The notes under the pieces were generated by a model. It was not told the DNA's origin and searched no databases. It saw only the letters and a program-made list of their open reading frames with translations. The position numbers were made by a program, and so were the translations under genes. This document shows, in pieces, positions 58,315 to 64,000 of a stretch of DNA of 64,000 nt. Every line of letters starts with the position of its first letter. Position 1 is the first letter of the stretch. Origin of the DNA: Galbula dea (taxonomy: Eukaryota; Chordata; Aves; Piciformes; Galbulidae); the NCBI GenBank assembly GCA_013399015.1, contig VWZX01001155.1:736567-800566 (forward strand), written 5' to 3'.

Positions 58315-61300
58315 ACCAAGGACTATTTATTTCACTTTGAACCACTTGATATCATCAAGTGATAATCACATCCTGGAGCAGAACAGCCTCCAGTTAGGAT
58401 TGCCACAGGGGAGGTCTCTGCCTCCAGCCTGGCCCCATTGGAGCCTGTGCGAGCCGGGGAGAGACCGTGCTGGAGCTCTGAGCCTTGGCTCTCAGCACTG
58501 TCAGATGGATCAGGCTAGTTAAACATGGAACCAACAGATCTGTTTTGACAGGTCCAGCCAGACAGAGCAGGAGCATGTCTGAACCCTTCTGGCACTGCTG
58601 CCTGGGCAGGCTGTCAGCAGACAGTCTGGTCTGGGCCACGTGGGCTGTGGTGGGCAGGAGCCTGGGCACCCCGTGCCCAAGCCTGCTCTGAAGACTTCAG
58701 CTCTCAGAGCAGTACAAACAAAGCTAATCTAGCCTTGGCCTCAGCTTTTCAAGATTAAAGGTAGCATTAGTACCTCTGGAGCCAAGAGGAAGTGTCAGCC
58801 CTCAGAAAGTGTCACCTGCAAATGACAGGCCAGCTTGAAAAACATGCTGCAAGCAATTTGGCTGCACTCAGATGGGAAATCTGTGGCAGGCTGGAAATAC
58901 AGTGAGGACATCCATCTTCCAGCCCTCTGTTTTAATAACAAGACTCTACTTCCCAGATACTCATCTACTTAGTTATTTTTTCCTCTATCAGAAACATCCT
59001 TTACACAAGTCTATTCCCCCACCCCCAGCTTTACAAAGGTGGATCTGTGTTACAGGCCATTTCTTGACACAGAAAGCTGAGGGTATTTTAAGGACCATTG
59101 TTTGCAAAGGCCTCTGAAAATATTCTTGCTGGTTAACTTCCAAGCACTCCAAATACACTTGCTGGCCTGCAGCAGCATAATGTGGTGAGAGTGTAATTCC
59201 CCAGTGAGATGCAATGCAAATTGACCTGCAGCTTGTCTAAAAAGTATTAACATTTTAGGAAGCTCACCAGAAAGGGCAAAATGCTCCAGTGTGCTGCATT
59301 AAAAAGTGCTTGTGAGTTAGGGTAAAAAGAAACAACACTTGGGGAATAGCTAGTCTGACCTTTCTGCTCTGTGCATTTACACTCAGTACTCCCAGCCATA
59401 AGATGGCTTTCTTCAAAGGTTTCTGATGGATAAAATCTTTTCTCTCTCTTTGTTGGTGTTCTTCTGTGCTACTTTAGGCAAGGCTAAACAGCTCATTTCA
59501 ACTAATTTTTACAGACACTCTGAGTAGCGGGTGACTCAGGAGCTGAGCTGGAGGAAGGCATCAGCCCAGGCCACTGACCAGGAGATGGCAGGACCAGAGA
59601 GAGCATTGGGATTGTTCTTAAGCAGGTTAGTCAAAGCTTGATATGTGTCAAAGAGGAGCACAACTAACTCCACCCCACAAAAGATTATTGTGAGAGCTCC
59701 TGTTTAGACACTCACTACTGTATTCCTTCACCTGCATGTCAGGGAGGCAATTGAAGAGCAAAGTCATCCTCTCTGCAGGGTGCAGAGCTCTGCTGGCTAT
59801 TTTAAGACATAGAGGCAGCAGGAGAGGGAAGACTACTGATGATTTGAGAAATGATAATCAGTGTGCAAGGGCAAGAAGCACAAGTGCCAGTGACTCAGAA
59901 AATTGTGTGCCAGCCAAAGGACTGTGAGGTGAAGAGGTGCTGGAACAACAGCCACTGCACAGCCCAGGCTCAGGAGGCTGCTCTTCACTTTAGACACGAG
60001 CATGCAAGGTGGCTGAGTCTCAAAGTGACAGCAGTGAGACATTTCTTAGGAATGAATTGTGAACAACCTCTTCCAAAGCCTGTAGCTACCTTTTTGGTAT
60101 CACATTGCAGAGATTTTTGTGGTTGCAGAGTTGTCATTTAAGGCCAGACTGTGTTTTTGTGGCAGAGGATGAGCCAAGTGATCTCTGGAGAGCTGCTTTT
60201 GTAAGCTGCAGCAGTGACTCAATGATTAGGGAGGACAGAGCAAACAAAAAGACCAAAGAGTAAAACCTGTGGATGTATTTTGGATCAGATTCTCTCTAGA
60301 TTGGTTTTTGGTAACAATCATCTAAAGTAGTGCAAGACAAATCAAGTGTAATAGCTACCCATGTGGGGGGTCTAATGGTTACAGAGGGAACACAGGCAGG
60401 GTGAGCGTCTAACCGGGACACCTAAGGTTTGGTAGGATGTATCTGACCCATGCCAGGAGGTGGAGAATGAGAGGTCAAGAGTACTCACAGTCATTCCCTG
60501 CTGAGGTGAAGGTGGAGTGGACCTCTGTGTCATGCAGAAGACAGAAGCCTTTGCTAAAAATGGTTGAGAAAATACCTGTAGGAAATCAGATGAAGCAGTG
60601 CAGAGATGGTTGGGAAGTGCAGTAATAATAATTTGTCCAAAAGTTAGTGCTGAAATCTAGAGGCAGGAACAAAGATGATAACAAAGAAACCCAGAGACTG
60701 AAAGATGTTTTCCAGCAGTTGCATTAACCCTTGGTAGACTGTGAACCACATGATGTCCTTACAGCAGCAGAGAATGGACCACCTGAATACTACCTAAAAA
60801 AGTAAATTGTCTAATTGCCCTCTGCAGTTATTTCTGACCCAGATGGATACCTTGCTCTCAGTTCTTCACATCTCCCAAGTCCTGTGGCTTCTGGATCTCC
60901 TGATGAATTCTTAGGCTGGTGAGATCCTATTGCTTCTTCATCAATCTTTCAGCCAGCAGGGACTAACTGGCCTTGATATGAGCTGGATCACTGCATAGAC
61001 AGCAAAATGCAATAGTAGAAACAGAAGGGCTTTCAAAAAGAGCCCTTTTTGTGTTTGACATGTTGTCCAGAGGGAAGTGGGAGAGGGATATTTGGAAGAA
61101 ATACTAGAAGTGTTAAGAAGCTGTCAGTGTAATGCTGTCCTGTGTTAACTAATGCAGGGGAGAAGATGATTACACTGAAATGATACAAATAGCCCTATCT
61201 CAGGTTAGCAGCAATTGACTGGAGTTTAAATCACTCACCAAGAATTAATTAAACATTGGATCCAAATGCCTTGGAAATTATCAGAGTGCAAGTCATCCCA

Positions 61301-64000
61301 GAACAATAGCAAGCCTCATCAGTACTTGGTATGAATTGATTTCCTCCACTGGCTCCAATATACCTTATCAAAGCAGCCCAACAATAGGAAACAATCATCA
61401 AAGGACTCGTTTCAGGCACTGAACAGTTCCAGCAGCAGCTCAGAAGAGGAGAGGATATTGTTATCAATCTTCCCACCACAATGTCTCAGTGCCAACTCAT
61501 GTTACAAGACCAGAAGTTATTCCAAACCCAAAAGACAGCAGGCTCAGGAGCTGCCTCTCCCCCTTGAGGAGATACCCAGAAATAGGCCATATTTCCCACT
61601 TTGTGCTAGGGCAGAGTTAGCTACCCTCTCCCCCTCTACACTTGCAGTGTGGATGTTTACCCATGGATGCTATCTACTCTGCTGGTTAATCTTGCCAAAG
61701 AAAACCAGCATCACCCACTCCAGGGGCAAGGGGGTGAGCTTGTCTTGAGATAGAACTGTCCTCAGATCATGAGGTACAAAGTCTTTGGAGACATCTGGGC
61801 TTCAGTGGGCTTTGGAGATCCCCCATCTTCAGAGGGGACAGAAGAGGTCCTTCAAAGGAGGCAGGATTTCTCAAGATGAAGAGCTGTACATGTGGGAATG
61901 AGGAGGGCAGTCCAGGAAAGAAACACTTCTACCCTGCTGTGCACCTCCCTTCTGAACAGCCAGGAAAGTTCCTGAGCAGAAAATCCATCATCTCCCAAGC
62001 TGCATGTAACACTGATATGAAAAGCCTCTTGTGGCTGTAAAAGTGATGCAAAGCTGCAGATGTCCCCAGCTTGTGACTCTCCTCATGACTGCCTGCAAAC
62101 CTGAGGAACACACAAGAAAGCCCTGTACCCCTCCCCAGTGAGCAAATGGAGTTATTGGCCCTTTTATTACCAGTGTCCTTAGGTTACAGCTTGCTAAACA
62201 CTTCCCCCAGTCAGACACAGTGCTGCCTTTTGCAGTGCACTGCCACTGCAGAGCCACCAGCCAGGCTGGTCACCTCCAATAAGCCAAGCCTTCCATCTTC
62301 TACCCAGCACAAGACAAGCATGCCCTTCTCAGCTCTTTTTAGCTGTTCTTTCTTGGCTTTTTGACACAAGCTGTCTCTCTCCAGCTCCTTTTCTACAGCA
62401 GTGCCTGGGGACTCTGCTGTGACAACTGATTTTAAGGTGAATTTACTCTACATGATTTACTGTTGCTGCTTCTCCCTTCACCCAGGGAAAGCAGTGATGT
62501 TGTTTTCCCCTCTCAGGAGTTATGCTAAGTTGCTGGCATTTGCACTTCCTGGCATGCCACTAGGAGATGGTGCCAAGCCTTGGACTCCCAGGTACCAGCC
62601 CCCCAAGTCCTTAGGGGTCTGATCCTCCTGACACTGCAGAGTAATCAGCAACCATCAGCCAACTGATGCCTCTAGAGGATTTCTTTTATCATTACTTTGC
62701 AAACAGTGGATTAGAGAATTCAAATCCAGAGGGAAAGTCAGGATCCCTCTGACTCCTCTTTTGTTGCAGGGCATATCCCTGGCCACCACCTGCCCAGGCT
62801 GTTTCTCTACACAAGTGCTTCGTTGTTTCCCTCTGTCCCTGCTCAGTGCTTGTGCTGAACAACATTTCACCACCATGGTTTATACCCTGGGTTAGATGCA
62901 TGGCTTGTTTGCAAGCCAAGAGGCTTTCCACCACCTGCAGTGGGATCCCCCAAGCCACCCGTTTGAGGGCTGCCTGGGAAGGCCAGGCCACTCTGTGGTG
63001 CTATGGATGTCTGCCATGCCCCAGGGGACAGTGCAGGGCCAGGGATGGTCACCTCCCACTACTCATGGCTCTGAGGTGCCTTTACTCATACTATGGTGGT
63101 GTGTAGAGCTCTCCAGTGCATGCAGAACCAGAGTGGCAGCCCCAGGCTCTGCTCCACAGGCTATCACCATGCTTTGGAGAGACACAGTAAGCAGCCAGGG
63201 CTTAGTCAGCCCATGTGTGCATGTGAAAGTCAATACAGGAAGGGAGCCCTGAGGGAAAACCAACCTTCCTCTCCACTGCTCCCCTCTGTCACCTCTTCTG
63301 TGAGGGATCAAAATCCCAGCTTTGCTCTGGAAATCTTCCAGAGCTCTACTAATCTCTGCAAGTTTTCTCTCTGCCTTTTCCTACCTTTGTGGTGCTTGGC
63401 ACCATTCAGGTATTCAAAAAGGATCCTAATACTCAAGGGGCACTTAGAAAAAAGAGCCCCCCCCAAAAAAGATGTTTTGTCCAAGAAAGAAATGAGTACC
63501 GTCAGCTGGCTGGAGGAAAACTGCAACAATTGAATTGCTGTGTGAGAGGCAAACACAGAGGGGCATGATTTCCATGTGTGTTTAAGGATCCAGCAGAGCT
63601 CTCAGGTAATTAGTGTGCAGCTGCTAGCATCAGGCATAAGCAGGAGCAGTCAGCAGTGTCAGGAGGTTTAGAAGAGGGAAATGGGATGTCTATCTAGAAG
63701 CCTACAGTTAAGATAACAGATCATTTTTAACAAGAAGCATAGGAGCAAAAAAGACAAGAGGTGAAGAATAGAGAAAGGCACAAAATCATCAGAAGTGGAA
63801 CCAGGCAGGAAAACTGATGGGGCCAAAGCACTCTGAAAATGCTTTTGTTTTGCTGCCCACATGTTACCTGCTGGAGGATGGGATTCAGGCAGCAGCCACT
63901 GCCCAGGCAGCTGTGGGATGCCCAGGAGCCTCTCTAAGCACCTAAAACATGACAGGGCAGAAACCCTCATCCCTATGGCATGGGGATGGTGGCAGTTTGG
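58315..64000. other. Gene-free right end of the window
   Basis: I recognise no coding exon, RNA gene or named repeat. Frames reach 146 codons (63093-63533) but have no domain or splice context. Confidence 0.45.

Noticed and set aside
31201..64000. A third NICOL1-family copy, tRNAs or CRISPR-like arrays
   Set aside because: By eye I found no further [13 protein letters not shown] exon, no tRNA-like cloverleaf and no regularly spaced repeat array.

Overview
The window is nuclear DNA from a bird. The main evidence is a set of CR1 retrotransposon 3' ends in both orientations, several closing with the ATTCTATG-type tandem octamer typical of avian CR1, plus an avian-type ERVL solo LTR and old degenerate avian repeats. 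Genes are split by introns with consensus GT/AG sites. The order or species cannot be fixed from the sequence alone.

The only protein-coding genes I can support are two small, complete genes in tandem on the + strand, about 4.4 kb apart. Both encode short secreted peptides of the NICOL1 (C4orf48, neuropeptide-like, NELL2-interacting cofactor) family. The upstream copy has coding exons at 9206-9329, 10867-10955 and 15400-15471 (94 aa). The downstream copy has coding exons at 20334-20457, 27236-27324 and 31074-31139 (92 aa). Exon lengths (124 and 89 nt) and intron phases (1, then 0) are the same in both. Forty consecutive residues (38-77) are identical. In the 89-nt middle exon I count 14 nucleotide differences, all silent. 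The signal peptides and C-terminal tails differ. The duplication also took in the promoter and a 5' untranslated exon: both copies carry, in the same order, a CTTTAAATCT block, an RFX X-box-like palindrome, a CATGCTCAGA block and a donor AGATCAG|GTAC.

Layout: 1-6900 is gene-free sequence with CR1 fragments. 6900-15540 is gene copy A. 15540-19900 is the intergenic gap, which includes a LINE ORF2-like relic. 19950-31200 is gene copy B. 31200-64000 shows no gene I can defend. It holds CR1 fragments, an ERVL solo LTR (about 34505-34990), a long polypyrimidine tract next to a CpG-rich patch with a CTCF-type motif (43082-43440), an ancient interspersed repeat (about 44770-44950) and a long decayed avian repeat (about 55880-56980). 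NELFA and NAT8L, the neighbours of C4orf48 in mammals, are not recognisable here.

How the genes work together (inference): two co-oriented genes with related promoters would secrete peptides with nearly the same core but different leaders and tails. That suggests shared receptor or partner binding with different expression or processing.
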